Part shown: one piece after another, positions 19,410 to 29,013 of the stretch
How the letters are laid out: each line of letters opens with the position of its first letter
Position numbering within the stretch: position 1 is the stretch's first letter
Source of the DNA: Pseudomonadota bacterium
Lineage (GTDB): Bacteria; Pseudomonadota; Gammaproteobacteria; Burkholderiales; Rhodocyclaceae
Direction of reading: 5' to 3'
Assembly (NCBI GenBank): GCA_018241725.1
Contig: JAFEDI010000077.1
Span: forward strand, 62,001-126,000
Length of the DNA: 64,000 nucleotides
The notes under the pieces: generated by a model
Database searches by the model: none
What the model was told of the DNA's origin: nothing
What the model saw: the letters and a program-made list of their open reading frames with translations, nothing else
Position numbers and translations under genes: made by a program

Positions 19410-20738
19410 TCAGTCTTTATTCGCGTAGGGGTTGTGCGATGACTTGAATTGTATCCGCAATGGCGTCCCCTGCAATTTGAACGCTTCCTGGAAAGTCCGC
19501 TCCAGGTAGCGGATGTAAGACGCCGACACGTCATCCAGGGCACTGCCGTGAATCACGATCACCGGGGGATTCATGCCACCTTGGTGCGCATAGCGCATCT
19601 TCGGACGGAACCCGCCGTGCCTTGGCGGCTGTTGACGCAGCACGGCGTCGAGCAACAGACGCGTCAGTTTAGGCGTGGACAGCTTGGTCATCGCCGCCTC
19701 GTAGGCGCCATCGACGCACTTGAGCATCGGCACGATGCCTTGCCCCTTCAAAGCCGAGACATACAGGAAACGCGCAAACCCAAGGAAGGGCAGCTTGCGG
19801 GCAATATCTTCCTTGACCCGCTGACGACGGTAGTCGTCGATGGCATCCCATTTGTTGACGGCGACCACCAGCGCACGGCCGGCTTCGACGACAAAACCGC
19901 CGATATGGGCATCCTGCTCGGAAATCTCCTGACTGGCATCGAGTACAAGCACCACCACGTTGGACTGCTCAACCGCCTGTAGGGTCTTGATGACCGAGAA
20001 TTTCTCGACAGCCTCGAAAACCTTGCCGCGCTTGCGCAGGCCTGCCGTGTCGATGAGGGTGTACTTCCGGCCATTGCGCTCGAACGGCACCTCGATCGCA
20101 TCCCGCGTGGTGCCGGGCATGTCAAAGGCGATGACACGCTCTTCGCCGATCAAGGTATTGACCAGCGTGGATTTGCCCACATTGGGACGGCCGACAATGG
20201 CCACGCGGGGCCCTTTGCCGGCGTCCTCGTCATCTTCCGGATCCGCTGGGAAATTCTCGAGGATCAGTTCCATCAGCGCATTGACGTTGTCACCATGGGC
20301 CGAGGAAATGCACAGCGGGTCACCGAGGCCGAGCGCATGGAATTCAGCCGATACCATCGAGCGGTTCATGCCCTCTGCCTTGTTGACGACCAGAAAGGTC
20401 GGGCGGCCGGCCCGGCGCAGCCGGGTGGCGATCTGCTCGTCGTGGGGCGTCAGGCCGGCACGGGCATCCACCATGAACAGCAACGCATCGGCTTCGGCGA
20501 TGGCCTGCTCCGCCTGCTTGGCCATTTCGTGGACGATGCCTTCCTTCGCCACCGGATCGAAACCCGCGGTATCGACAACAAGGAACTCCCGTTCAGCAGC
20601 ACGGCCGAGGCCGTAGCGACGGTCGCGGGTCAGGCCCGGAAAATCCGCCACCAGCGCATCGCGGGTCTTGGTCAGGCGGTTGAACAAGGTCGACTTACCC
20701 ACATTGGGGCGTCCAACCAGGACAAGGGTGGGTTTCAC
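19410..20738 (-). CDS. der: ribosome biogenesis GTPase Der (EngA)
   Basis: This 442-aa protein has two tandem GTPase domains and a KH-like C-terminus, needed for 50S assembly. The first P-loop is [14 protein letters not shown] (8-21), the second [14 protein letters not shown] near residue 185; both DTAG and NK motifs (NKAE, NKWD) are present. It begins with GTG at 20738. bamB is 15 bp upstream of it in transcript order, the normal bamB-der linkage. Confidence 0.97.
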   Translation of the reverse strand: MKPTLVLVGRPNVGKSTLFNRLTKTRDALVADFPGLTRDRRYGLGRAAEREFLVVDTAGFDPVAKEGIVHEMAKQAEQAIAEADALLFMVDARAGLTPHDEQIATRLRRAGRPTFLVVNKAEGMNRSMVSAEFHALGLGDPLCISSAHGDNVNALMELILENFPADPEDDEDAGKGPRVAIVGRPNVGKSTLVNTLIGEERVIAFDMPGTTRDAIEVPFERNGRKYTLIDTAGLRKRGKVFEAVEKFSVIKTLQAVEQSNVVVLVLDASQEISEQDAHIGGFVVEAGRALVVAVNKWDAIDDYRRQRVKEDIARKLPFLGFARFLYVSALKGQGIVPMLKCVDGAYEAAMTKLSTPKLTRLLLDAVLRQQPPRHGGFRPKMRYAHQGGMNPPVIVIHGSALDDVSASYIRYLERTFQEAFKLQGTPLRIQFKSSHNPYANKD

Positions 20739-20753
20739 GCTTCAGCGACTCCG

Positions 20754-21893
20754 TTATTGCACGCCGAGGGCGTAGATTGTGCCATTCTGGGTTTGCACCA
20801 CGACCTCGCCACCCGCACGCTGCAGATCGGCGGCAATGGCGCTGGACACGACTCGGGCCCGACCGACCAGCGCTCCGTCCTCGCGGCGCAGCACGTGGAC
20901 ATCACCGAAACCATCGCCGACGATCACATATGCACCGACAACACGCGGCCGCCCCGGAGAACGCCCGACAAGTTGGTCCTGCTTCCAGGCACTTGCCCCA
21001 TTGGTGACGTCGAGGGCATGCACCGCGCCCTTTTCGTCGGTCACGAAGACATGGCGGTCATCAAGGTCGAGACCACGGGAACTGGACAGGTCGCGCGTCC
21101 ACAGCGTGGAGCCATTGGACATGTCAAAGCAGGCGACCCGCCCCTGATAAGCCACCGCGCAAGTCGCACGGGCACTCATCACCGGCAGGCTGGTGATGTC
21201 CGCCACGCGCTCAAGCTCCGTCGCCCCACGCGGAATGGCGACGGTACCTTCCCACATCAGGGAGCCGTTGGCCACGTTCACCGCAGCCAGCTTGCCGCCG
21301 GGGAAGCCCGCCAGGATCAGCTTGTCATCCAACACCACGCCAGCCGAACTACGCAAGGCCAGCGCCGGAGTTGCCCGCTGGTATACCCAGCGCTGCTTGC
21401 CGGTGCTCGGCTCGAGGCCGAACAAGCGGCTGTCGGCACTCCGTACGACGACGATACTGTCCGAAACAGCGGGCGCTGCAAGCACCTCGGCATTGACCTT
21501 CGCTTTCCAGCGGACTTGGCCGGTGGCACCATCCAAGGCGATCACGTCGCCCTTCGGCGACGCAACCAGCACGAGCTGTCCGTCGCTGCCAACCCCGCCC
21601 GACACAGTGACGCCCACGTCGGTTTTCCAGACGGTCTTCCCGCCCTGGAGCTTCACGACCTTGCCGTCACGCCCGGCGGCAAATACCACATCGCCGGACA
21701 ATGCGGGTTGCAGCACAAAAGACCCTGAATCGCCGACGCTCGCCCGCCAGACCTCGGCAGTACGAACCGGATTGCTCAGGGGCTTGAGCGCCGGCAGCTT
21801 GCCGTCACCCGATACAAAGGGGTTCCATGTGGAGCATGCGGCCAGACTCAGGGACGCCAGAACCGCGACAAAACCCGGACGAAGCCTGTTCAT
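20754..21893 (-). CDS. bamB: outer membrane assembly lipoprotein BamB
   Basis: This 379-aa protein is the BamB beta-propeller of the BAM complex, which inserts beta-barrel proteins into the outer membrane. The signal peptide ends in a lipobox with C20 (LSLAAC). Repeated blade motifs such as VVFAAGRDGKVVKLQGGKTVW, IALDGATGQVRWK and AAVNVANGSLMWEG are PQQ-like propeller blades. Its ATG overlaps the upstream yfgM stop by 4 bp (21890-21893). Confidence 0.95.
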   Translation of the reverse strand: MNRLRPGFVAVLASLSLAACSTWNPFVSGDGKLPALKPLSNPVRTAEVWRASVGDSGSFVLQPALSGDVVFAAGRDGKVVKLQGGKTVWKTDVGVTVSGGVGSDGQLVLVASPKGDVIALDGATGQVRWKAKVNAEVLAAPAVSDSIVVVRSADSRLFGLEPSTGKQRWVYQRATPALALRSSAGVVLDDKLILAGFPGGKLAAVNVANGSLMWEGTVAIPRGATELERVADITSLPVMSARATCAVAYQGRVACFDMSNGSTLWTRDLSSSRGLDLDDRHVFVTDEKGAVHALDVTNGASAWKQDQLVGRSPGRPRVVGAYVIVGDGFGDVHVLRREDGALVGRARVVSSAIAADLQRAGGEVVVQTQNGTIYALGVQ

Positions 21894-22543
21894 TGAGCAC
21901 CCCCGAGCGCATCCAGCTTGGCCTGGGCAATCTCGCGCAGGGTCGCAGCCTCAACCTTGGACGCCGCGCCAAGCGCGTCCACCGCAGCCTTGTAGGCGGT
22001 GCGAGCCTCCGCCGGCTTTCCTTGGGCGACCAGGATGTCTCCCTTCAGATCGGCATATCGGGCGGCCAGGTTTTCGTCGGGCACGGAACTCAGCTGAGCC
22101 AAGGCTTCGTCGTATGCCTTGTCATCCAGCAAAACGGTAGCCAGGCGCAGCTTCGCCAAGCCCCGCAGCGCAGGGTCGTTGGCCTTTTCAGCAGCCCAGG
22201 ACAGTGGCACCCGAGCGTTCTTCAGATCGCCCGCCTCCACCTGAGCCTTGGCGGACAACAGAGCCGCAAGATCGGCGTAGGCCGTACCGCTGTACTTCTC
22301 GATCAGCGTGCCAGCGGCCTCACGGGCCTTCTGGGCATTGTGCTCGGCAGCCGCCTGTTGGACAGCCTCGTACAGCGTAGCTGCTTCCGCACTCTGCTTG
22401 CCGACGTACCAGTTCCAGCCCTGCCAAATCACCGATGCCAGCGCGGCGACGATCGCCAGCGCCGTCACGAGCTTGCCGTATTGTTCCCACCAGCCCTTAA
22501 TCTGGGAAAGCTGTTCTTGTTCTTCGAGGTCAAATGCTGCCAT
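21890..22543 (-). CDS. YfgM-like tetratricopeptide membrane protein
   Basis: This 217-aa protein has a short cytoplasmic start ([20 protein letters not shown]), one transmembrane helix at about 22-40 and a periplasmic TPR-like domain, matching YfgM. In E. coli YfgM joins the PpiD-SecYEG chaperone network; a ppiD gene is present in this window at 59540-61444. Its start lies 14 bp inside the hisS 3' end and its stop overlaps bamB, so the genes are tightly coupled. Confidence 0.9.
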   Translation of the reverse strand: MAAFDLEEQEQLSQIKGWWEQYGKLVTALAIVAALASVIWQGWNWYVGKQSAEAATLYEAVQQAAAEHNAQKAREAAGTLIEKYSGTAYADLAALLSAKAQVEAGDLKNARVPLSWAAEKANDPALRGLAKLRLATVLLDDKAYDEALAQLSSVPDENLAARYADLKGDILVAQGKPAEARTAYKAAVDALGAASKVEAATLREIAQAKLDALGGAQ

Positions 22544-23825
22544 CGTCTTCTTCCGATTCGATTAGGCGATCCGCCAGGGTTTCGGGGAGCACTTCCATGG
22601 GAACACGAAGCTGTTCGCCACCGTCGCGCAAGGGCTTGAGACTGACTTCACCAACCGCGGCCTCATCATCGCCGATCACTACGGCAAATGGCGCACCGGA
22701 CGCATCGGCCCGTTTCATCTGGGACTTGAAGCTGCCGCCACCGCAATGCTGGGTCACGGAGAAACCGGTGCCACGCAGCATCTCGGAAACCCGGAAAGCG
22801 GCGCGCTGCGCCGCCTCGCCGGCGTGGACGAGGTAGACGTCGGGCACGACGCGCTCTGCCTGGCCGCCACTCTCCTGCCACAGGGCAAGCAGACGCTCGA
22901 CACCCATAGCAAAGCCCGCCGCCGGCGCTGGCTTGCCGCCCAGCTGGGCGACGAGACCATCGTAACGGCCACCCGCGCAGATGGTGCCCTGGGCACCAAG
23001 CCGGGTCGTGACCCACTCGAAAACGGTGCGGTTGTAGTAGTCCAGCCCCCGCACCAGCCGATGGTTGATGCGATAAGGCAGGCCGGCATCCTTCAGCACG
23101 GCCTGGACGCCCTCGAAGTGCTTGATCGACTCCTCGCCGAGGAAATCGGCCAGCTTGGGCGCGCCTTCCACGATGTCCTGCAGATCCGGATTCTTGGTGT
23201 CGAGGATACGGAGCGGATTGGTGTACAGACGGCGCTTGCCGTCTTCATCCAGCCGGGCCTGGTGCTGTTCCAGGTAAGTGATGAGGGCCGCCCGGTGGGC
23301 TGCCCGCTCCTCGCTGCTACCGAGCGAATTGATCTCCAGCTTTACATCGTCGAGACCAAGGTCATCCCACAGCCGCGCGCACATCAGGATGTGCTCCGCG
23401 TCGATATCCGGTCCCTCGAAGCCCAGCGCCTCGACACCGACCTGGTGGAACTGGCGATAGCGCCCCTTCTGGGGACGCTCGTGGCGGAACATCGGACCGT
23501 GGTAATACAGTCGGCGCGGCTGGCTGAACAGCAGATTGTGCTGGATCGCCGCCCTCACGCAGGACGCAGTGCCTTCCGGTCGCAGGGTGAGATGCTCGCC
23601 ATTGAGGGCGTCTTCGAAGGAATACATTTCCTTCTCGACGATGTCCGTGACCTCGCCGATGGCCCGCTTGAACAGCGGGGTCGGCTCGACCAGCGGCATG
23701 CGGATCGGGCGATAGCCGTAGCTATGCAGCCAGTTGCGGACGATTTCTTCGAATTGTTCCCAGATTTCTGCTTCGTCGGGCAGGATGTCGTTCATCCCGC
23801 GCACGGCCTGGAGGGTCTTGCTCAT
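22530..23825 (-). CDS. hisS: histidyl-tRNA synthetase
   Basis: This 431-aa class II synthetase charges tRNA-His. Motif 2 is seen as [20 protein letters not shown], the histidine-binding HisA motif as [15 protein letters not shown], and the C-terminal anticodon domain follows residue 330. Length is typical. The ATG at 23825 gives [16 protein letters not shown], the standard start. It follows ispG by 30 bp. Confidence 0.97.
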   Translation of the reverse strand: MSKTLQAVRGMNDILPDEAEIWEQFEEIVRNWLHSYGYRPIRMPLVEPTPLFKRAIGEVTDIVEKEMYSFEDALNGEHLTLRPEGTASCVRAAIQHNLLFSQPRRLYYHGPMFRHERPQKGRYRQFHQVGVEALGFEGPDIDAEHILMCARLWDDLGLDDVKLEINSLGSSEERAAHRAALITYLEQHQARLDEDGKRRLYTNPLRILDTKNPDLQDIVEGAPKLADFLGEESIKHFEGVQAVLKDAGLPYRINHRLVRGLDYYNRTVFEWVTTRLGAQGTICAGGRYDGLVAQLGGKPAPAAGFAMGVERLLALWQESGGQAERVVPDVYLVHAGEAAQRAAFRVSEMLRGTGFSVTQHCGGGSFKSQMKRADASGAPFAVVIGDDEAAVGEVSLKPLRDGGEQLRVPMEVLPETLADRLIESEEDDGSI

Positions 23826-23855
23826 GATTCCTTTTGTTTTTCTGTAACGCGCGGA

Positions 23856-25106
23856 TCAGGCCGCGGCGCCCTTGCGGGGATAAGTGCGGGCCACATAGTT
23901 CTCGATGATGGCCTTGAATTCATTGGCGATGTTGTCGCCCCGGAGGGTAAGGGTCTTCACCCCGTCCTCGAACACCGGCGCCGCCGGCGACTCGCCGGTG
24001 CCCGGCAGGGAAATGCCGATATTCGCATGCTTGCTCTCACCCGGGCCATTCACGATACAGCCCATTACCGCCAGACTCATGTTCTCGACGCCATCGTACT
24101 GATCGCGCCAGATCGGCATGTTGTCGCGCACGAAGGACTGCACATCGGACGCCAGTTCCTGGAACAGGGTGCTGGTGGTGCGGCCGCAACCCGGACAGGC
24201 GGTGACCATCGGGGTGAAGGCGCGCAGGCCCATCGTCTGCAGGATCTCCTGCGCGACGATAACTTCCTGGGTCCGGCTACCATTGGGCTCTGGTGTCAGG
24301 GACACCCGGATCGTGTCGCCGATGCCTTCCTGCAGCAGCACGGCCAGGGCCGCCGTCGACGCCACGATGCCTTTCGAGCCCATGCCGGCTTCCGTCAAGC
24401 CCAGGTGCAGCGGGTAATCGCACTTGGCAGCCATGTCGCGGTAAACGGCGATCAGGTCCTGCACGCTGCTGACCTTGGCGGACAGGATGATTTTGTTGCC
24501 GGCCAGCCCGTACTCCTCGGCCTTCGCTGCGGACTCCAGCGCCGACGTGACCAGTGCCTCGCGCATCACCGCGCCGGCGTCCCGCGGCACGGCACGCTTG
24601 GCGTTCTCATCCATGATGCGCGCCAGCACGGACTGGTCGAGGCTGCCCCAGTTGACGCCGATCCGCACCGGCTTGTCGTACTTGCAGGCCATTTCGACGA
24701 TGGATGCGAACTGGGTATCGCGCTTGGCGCCCTGCCCCACGTTGCCCGGATTGATGCGTAGCTTGTCGAGCGCTTCCGCGCAGGCCGGGTTGTCGGCCAG
24801 CAGCTTGTGGCCGTTGTAGTGGAAATCGCCGACCAGCGGAACGTCGAGGTTCATGGCCAGCAACTTCTCGCGGATCTTCGGCACGGCCTTGGCTGCTTCG
24901 TCGTTATTGACGGTGATCCGGACGAGCTCGGAACCGGCACGCGCCAGTTGGGCCACCTGCATCGTGGTCGCGAAATCGTCGGCGGTGTCCGTATTGGTCA
25001 TCGACTGCACGACGACGGGTGCCCCAGAGCCAATCGACACATGGCCGACGCGAACCTGGCGGGTCTGACGACGGGCGCAAGCGCGCCCTGAAAGTAGTAG
25101 ATCCAT
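23856..25106 (-). CDS. ispG: 4-hydroxy-3-methylbut-2-enyl-diphosphate synthase (flavodoxin)
   Basis: This 416-aa [4Fe-4S] enzyme carries out the penultimate step of the MEP isoprenoid pathway. It has the N-terminal TIM-barrel ([28 protein letters not shown]), a central [13 protein letters not shown] linker and the cluster motif [17 protein letters not shown], with the third cysteine and its glutamate in [11 protein letters not shown]. The insert typical of betaproteobacterial forms is modest. It lies between rodZ and hisS in the conserved order. Confidence 0.96.
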   Translation of the reverse strand: MDLLLSGRACARRQTRQVRVGHVSIGSGAPVVVQSMTNTDTADDFATTMQVAQLARAGSELVRITVNNDEAAKAVPKIREKLLAMNLDVPLVGDFHYNGHKLLADNPACAEALDKLRINPGNVGQGAKRDTQFASIVEMACKYDKPVRIGVNWGSLDQSVLARIMDENAKRAVPRDAGAVMREALVTSALESAAKAEEYGLAGNKIILSAKVSSVQDLIAVYRDMAAKCDYPLHLGLTEAGMGSKGIVASTAALAVLLQEGIGDTIRVSLTPEPNGSRTQEVIVAQEILQTMGLRAFTPMVTACPGCGRTTSTLFQELASDVQSFVRDNMPIWRDQYDGVENMSLAVMGCIVNGPGESKHANIGISLPGTGESPAAPVFEDGVKTLTLRGDNIANEFKAIIENYVARTYPRKGAAA

Positions 25107-25118
25107 AAATGCGCCTGA

Positions 25119-26108
25119 TTATTCGAGCTTGAGACGAGCCACCGTCACCTTGGTGTCGTGAGTCAGATCCACGGGCGCACCATTGCGCTGCAACTTGACA
25201 TAACGGGCATTGCCCACCACCAGGGAAAACGGAGCATTGCCGCTCACTTCACGGCGTACGCCGGCCTTGCCCAATTGGGACAACAGAATCTTGCCGTTTC
25301 GATCCTTCACCTCGACCCACGCATCCTGAGAAAACTCGAAAACGAGCTGATCGGCTCCACTCTCCCCAGCCGGCTTGACTGGCCTGGCCGGCGTAGCTTC
25401 CACAGCTTTCTCAGCCGGGGGCTGCGACGGGGTGGTGGGGGTTGGAACCACGACTGCTGGGGCCTGAGCAACAGGTGCTACAACCGGCGCAACACCTTCG
25501 CGGGACTCTGCGCCAGGAGGCGGCACGACCTGAGACGTGGCGGTTTCGGAGGGCTGGACGGGCGCGGGAGGCACCACAGCCGGCAGCGCATTCTGCGCCT
25601 GAGGTGCCGGCGCCCCCTGCTCCCCTTCCGTGGTCACGGACGGCACCTGCACCGTCACGTCATCCACCGCCTTCTTCTGCGTATCGAAATACCAACCGGC
25701 TACAACCACGCCAAACAGGCCCGCAGCGGCCAGTACACCAGGCAGAATGGATTTCCGGAAGCGACCACGCCCCACCTGCGGGATGTCTCCGTGGGCGTTC
25801 GAAGCGGGCGTCAGTTCCACTGACGCCCCATCGCCGGGTCGATCCACATGGGCCAACAGGGGCGCCACATCCAGCTTCAACAGGCGTGCGTAATTGCGCA
25901 GGAAGCCCCGGGTGAAGGCGGGGCCGGGCAGATCGTCAAAACGCCCAGCCTCCAGCGCATCAACTTGCCGAACGTTGAGTTTCAGCGCATTCGCCACTTC
26001 GGCGAGGCTGAAACCTTGCGCCTCGCGAGCAAGACGCAAGGTTTCTCCCACGGAGATGTCAGTCACAACCGGTGCTGCCGAAGACGGAAGTGCATGAGGA
26101 TCTGTCAC
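25119..26108 (-). CDS. rodZ: cytoskeletal protein RodZ
   Basis: This 329-aa protein links MreB to the cell envelope. It has an N-terminal helix-turn-helix (ETLRLAREAQGFSLAEVANAL), one transmembrane helix (about 150-170), a Pro/Ala/Val-rich periplasmic linker (about 180-250) and a C-terminal DUF4115 beta domain ending TKVTVARLKLE. The GTG at 26108 overlaps the pilW stop (GTGA at 26105-26108), which decides the start. An ATG start further upstream would lie inside pilW. Confidence 0.92.
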   Translation of the reverse strand: MTDPHALPSSAAPVVTDISVGETLRLAREAQGFSLAEVANALKLNVRQVDALEAGRFDDLPGPAFTRGFLRNYARLLKLDVAPLLAHVDRPGDGASVELTPASNAHGDIPQVGRGRFRKSILPGVLAAAGLFGVVVAGWYFDTQKKAVDDVTVQVPSVTTEGEQGAPAPQAQNALPAVVPPAPVQPSETATSQVVPPPGAESREGVAPVVAPVAQAPAVVVPTPTTPSQPPAEKAVEATPARPVKPAGESGADQLVFEFSQDAWVEVKDRNGKILLSQLGKAGVRREVSGNAPFSLVVGNARYVKLQRNGAPVDLTHDTKVTVARLKLE

Positions 26109-26896
26109 TGGTACTGCCCTTGCAAGAAAGCCTGATACTCTGGCGACTCCGGGAAACGGCGCCGCAACTGCTGGACGAAGCCCGCCTCGGCAGTCCTGTT
26201 CCCCAGCCGGCGTTCGATGCGGATCGCCAGCCACAGACTCTCCGCAGTCGGCTCTCCCCCCTGATTCAACACAGCAAGGTAATGCTTCGACGCCTCATAA
26301 GCCCCGCGCCGGTATGTAATTTCGGCCAGATGAAACAGGGCCTGCATGTTGCCGTTATCCGCCTCCAGCGCGCGTTGAAACAGCTGCTCGGCGGCGGCAT
26401 CGTTCTTCAGCCGGAGCTGACACAGGCCAGCGTTGGCATACGCCCGGGTCGGCGTCTGGTAATACGGGTTGCGCGCTGCCCTGGTGAGCAACTCCAGCCC
26501 TGAAGTCTCATTGCCAGTGGAACACAGGAACCAGCCATAACTATTCATGATCTCCGGGTCACCGGGGGCCAGCCGCATCGCGTACTCGAAGCTGCTCGCT
26601 GCGATCTGGTTCTCCTGAAGGAACATGTGCACCATGCCCATCAACTGGAAGGCCGGCGCATAACCCGAATCGTAGTTGGTTGCGGCTCGCGCTTCGTCAA
26701 GTGCGACACCATACCGGCCAACCTGAAAATAAGCCTGCCCCAACTCGACGTGGATCTTGGCCTTGCGCCGGGCATCCGTAGTCGCCGGCTGATCGATCAC
26801 CGGGCGCTCGAGCTTGTCCGTTTCAGCAGACGGCAAGGGTGCGACGCACCCGCTGAGCAAGAGCGTCAACAATCCCAACGCACACCAGCTACGCAT
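26105..26896 (-). CDS. pilW: type IV pilus biogenesis/stability protein PilW (PilF)
   Basis: This 263-aa outer-membrane lipoprotein has a lipobox at C17 (LLLSGC) and about six TPR repeats, for example ARRKAKIHVELGQAYFQVGR and APAFQLMGMVHMFLQEN. PilF/PilW pilots the secretin PilQ for type IV pili. No other pilus gene is in the window; its location next to rlmN and rodZ is the conserved one. Its ATG overlaps the rlmN stop (TGATG). Confidence 0.92.
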   Translation of the reverse strand: MRSWCALGLLTLLLSGCVAPLPSAETDKLERPVIDQPATTDARRKAKIHVELGQAYFQVGRYGVALDEARAATNYDSGYAPAFQLMGMVHMFLQENQIAASSFEYAMRLAPGDPEIMNSYGWFLCSTGNETSGLELLTRAARNPYYQTPTRAYANAGLCQLRLKNDAAAEQLFQRALEADNGNMQALFHLAEITYRRGAYEASKHYLAVLNQGGEPTAESLWLAIRIERRLGNRTAEAGFVQQLRRRFPESPEYQAFLQGQYQ

Positions 26897-27999
26897 CAGG
26901 AGCGCACCTCCACGACCGGTACAACTCGGGTGGCCGTCCGGCGCGTCTTGTCCTTGACCTGCCCGGCCAGTTGCCCACAGGCCGCATCCACGTCATCGCC
27001 ACGGGTCTTGCGGGTGGTCGTCACGATGCCCGCATCGATGAGGATCTCGGCAAATTGTTTGATTCGCGGCGCAGGGGAACGATCAAAGCCCGAGTTAGGG
27101 AACGGATTGAAAGGAATTAGATTGAACTTGCACGGCACATCGCGGGTCAGCGCGATCAATTCCCTGGCATGGGCATCGGAATCATTTACGCCATCGAGCA
27201 TGACATACTCGAAAGTGATGAAGTCCCGCGGCGCCTTTTCCAGGTAGCGTCGACAGGCGGCCATCAGTTCGCGCAGCGGGTACTTCTGGTTGATCGGCAC
27301 CAACCTGTCGCGCAGCGCATCGTTGGACGCATGCAGCGACACCGCCAGCGCGGTCGGGCAGGCGTCGCGCAGTCGATCCATGGCCGGCACGATGCCGGAA
27401 GTGGACACGGTGACACGCCGCCGGGAAAGTCCGTAGGCATTGTCGTCGAGCATCAGCTTGAGCGCCGAGACGACATTGTCGAAATTGGCGAGGGGCTCGC
27501 CCATACCCATCATCACGACGTTGCTGATGACCCGCTCGCCGTCGCCGTTGGCGCCCAGCATGCGGTTGGCCAGCCACAACTGGCCGATGATCTCGGCGGC
27601 CGTGAGATTGCGGTTGAAACCCTGTTTACCGGTCGAGCAGAACGCGCAGTCGAGCGCGCAGCCAGCCTGAGACGAGATGCACAAGGTCCCGCGGTTGGTC
27701 TCGGGAATGAACACCGTTTCCACCGCATTGCTGTTGCCCACGTCGAGCAGCCACTTGCGCGTACCGTCCGTTGAAACGCTGTCGCGCACCGGCACGGGGG
27801 GCATGACGCAGGCCGTCGCTGCGAGCTTGGCCCGCAGCGACTTGGCGACGTCGGTCATCTGCTCGAAGTCGGTTTCTCCGAAACGATGGACCCAACGGAG
27901 CACCTGCTTGGCGCGAAACGGCTTCTCACCCTGCTGGACGAACCATTCGGTGAGGGCTTCGGCATCGAAATCGAGAAGATTGACCACGTGTATTTCCAT
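26896..27999 (-). CDS. rlmN: 23S rRNA/tRNA (adenine-C2) methyltransferase RlmN
   Basis: This 367-aa radical SAM enzyme methylates A2503 of 23S rRNA and A37 of some tRNAs. The CxxxCxxC cluster is [20 protein letters not shown], and [17 protein letters not shown] is the SAM/GGEP-like segment. The two reactive cysteines expected by family are present in the N-terminal half and near [13 protein letters not shown] at the end. It begins the run to pilW and rodZ. Confidence 0.96.
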   Translation of the reverse strand: MEIHVVNLLDFDAEALTEWFVQQGEKPFRAKQVLRWVHRFGETDFEQMTDVAKSLRAKLAATACVMPPVPVRDSVSTDGTRKWLLDVGNSNAVETVFIPETNRGTLCISSQAGCALDCAFCSTGKQGFNRNLTAAEIIGQLWLANRMLGANGDGERVISNVVMMGMGEPLANFDNVVSALKLMLDDNAYGLSRRRVTVSTSGIVPAMDRLRDACPTALAVSLHASNDALRDRLVPINQKYPLRELMAACRRYLEKAPRDFITFEYVMLDGVNDSDAHARELIALTRDVPCKFNLIPFNPFPNSGFDRSPAPRIKQFAEILIDAGIVTTTRKTRGDDVDAACGQLAGQVKDKTRRTATRVVPVVEVRS

Positions 28000-28004
28000 C
28001 CAGA

Positions 28005-28035
28005 CCAGCGGGACGGACGAGTTCCGCCCCGCTGG
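28005..28035 (-). other. hairpin between ndk and rlmN
   Basis: The arms CCAGCGGG (28005-28012) and CCCGCTGG (28028-28035) bracket an inner CGGA/TTCCG pairing. No T-run follows in the minus direction, so it looks like a stabilising or attenuating hairpin rather than an intrinsic terminator. Confidence 0.4.
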
Positions 28036-28044
28036 TAGAGATCA

Positions 28045-28470
28045 TCAACGGCTGTAAACGTTCATGCCCGGGAAGAAGAAGGCGACTTCCACGGCTGCGG
28101 TTTCAGGAGCGTCGGAGCCATGCACAGCGTTGGCATCGATGGACTCGGCAAAGTCGGCGCGGATGGTGCCGGGAGCAGCCTTCTTCGGGTCGGTGGCACC
28201 CATCAGCTCACGGTTCTTGGCGATGGCGTCCTCACCTTCCAGGGCCTGGATCATCACGGGGCCGGAGGTCATGAAGGAGACCAGATCCTTGAAGAAGGGG
28301 CGCTCTTTGTGAACAGCGTAGAACTCGCCGGCTTCACGCTCGGACAGATAGGCCAGCTTGGCGGCAACGATCTTGAGGCCGGCGGCTTCGAAACGGGCGT
28401 AGATCTGGCCGATCACGTTCTTGGCGACGGCATCGGGCTTGATGATGGAGAGGGTGCGTTCAATAGCCAT
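28045..28470 (-). CDS. ndk: nucleoside-diphosphate kinase
   Basis: This 141-aa enzyme transfers the terminal phosphate among nucleoside triphosphates. It starts [18 protein letters not shown] and carries the catalytic histidine in [12 protein letters not shown]. Length is exactly typical. It precedes rlmN by 45 bp in the same direction. Upstream lies the 338-bp ndk-ccoS gap that holds the candidate small RNA and its terminator. Confidence 0.97.
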   Translation of the reverse strand: MAIERTLSIIKPDAVAKNVIGQIYARFEAAGLKIVAAKLAYLSEREAGEFYAVHKERPFFKDLVSFMTSGPVMIQALEGEDAIAKNRELMGATDPKKAAPGTIRADFAESIDANAVHGSDAPETAAVEVAFFFPGMNVYSR

Positions 28471-28614
28471 GTTGCTAGCTCCAGTGAGACAAAGGATGGT
28501 CGAAAAACCGAAAGCTTGGAATTTTAGCAGGTTGGTGCGTCAATTCGGCTTTTTTCGGCTCACAGGACAGAACGGGAGCGAAGACGGCGCGGAGCGGCAG
28601 GCAGATCAAGAAGC

Positions 28615-28642
28615 AAAAAAAAAGGGTGCGCATCGCGCACCC
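28615..28642 (-). terminator. intrinsic terminator of the candidate small RNA
   Basis: Arms of eight base pairs (GGGTGCGC at 28624-28631 and GCGCACCC at 28635-28642) close a three-base loop, and nine T residues follow in the minus direction (28623-28615). It would also end any read-through from ccoI-ccoS. Confidence 0.85.
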
Positions 28643-28722
28643 CCAACCCCAACAGAGAGACTTCAGCCTGGACCGTGATCCAGGAGGCGCCCGGTATTAC
28701 TTGTTGTTTGCGCCTTGAACTT
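28615..28722 (-). ncRNA. candidate FNR/Anr-regulated small RNA
   Basis: A short transcription unit with no credible ORF is read on the minus strand. It has an FNR-type palindrome at 28758-28771, a -10-like CATACT (28735-28730) at the position expected for a class II promoter, a predicted start near 28722, a hairpin with arms CCTGGA/TCCAGG (28667-28684), and a strong terminator with nine T residues (28642-28615). The predicted RNA is about 108 nt and contains a CCUCC stretch that could pair with ribosome-binding sites. Its architecture is like E. coli FnrS and Neisseria AniS, but I see no sequence similarity to either. It lies just downstream of ccoS. No expression evidence is available. Confidence 0.6.
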
Positions 28723-28729
28723 GGGACGA

Positions 28730-28771
28730 AGTATGAAAGAACTCTGCGGAAGCAGTCTTGACCTGCGTCAA
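28730..28771 (-). promoter_or_regulatory. FNR/Anr box and class II promoter of the candidate small RNA
   Basis: TTGACCTGCGTCAA at 28758-28771 is a TTGAC-N4-GTCAA palindrome, one base per half from the FNR consensus TTGAT-N4-ATCAA. Its centre is 41.5 bp from the predicted start near 28723, and CATACT (4 of 6 to TATAAT) sits at -12 to -7. In the plus direction no -10 lies at the right distance, so the site points at the minus strand. Confidence 0.62.
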
Positions 28772-28808
28772 AAACCCTTCACATGGAGGGGTGACTCGAA
28801 CCGTAAAA

Positions 28809-29000
28809 TCATGCCCCTTCCTTGTCCTTGTCGACAGACCCACGCGGCGCCGGCTGCGGCGTATCGTCGTCACTGACAACCCGGTAGCCCGGCCCCTCGA
28901 GATCGTCGAACTGACCGCTGCGAACGGACCACCAGAAGATCATCCCGATCAGGAAAACGAGCAGCACGGACATAGGAATCAGCAGGTACAGGCTTTCCAT
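28809..29000 (-). CDS. ccoS: cbb3-type cytochrome oxidase assembly protein CcoS
   Basis: This 63-aa single-pass membrane protein begins MESLYLLIPMSVLLVFLIG and continues FWWSVRSGQFDDLEGPGYRV, the defining CcoS sequence. It is needed for cofactor insertion into cbb3 oxidase. The ATG at 29000 gives the family N-terminus. It lies 13 bp after ccoI. The oxidase structural genes (ccoNOQP) are not in the window. Confidence 0.93.
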   Translation of the reverse strand: MESLYLLIPMSVLLVFLIGMIFWWSVRSGQFDDLEGPGYRVVSDDDTPQPAPRGSVDKDKEGA

Positions 29001-29013
29001 GGCACAAAGGCTT

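Noticed and set aside
22746-24761. 671-codon open frame opposite hisS and ispG
   Set aside because: It spans two unrelated genes on the other strand and their boundary, so it is a codon-bias artefact.
28697-28879. Short minus-strand frame across the ccoS end and the FNR box
   Set aside because: It overlaps ccoS out of frame, lacks a ribosome-binding site, and its end falls inside the predicted small RNA.
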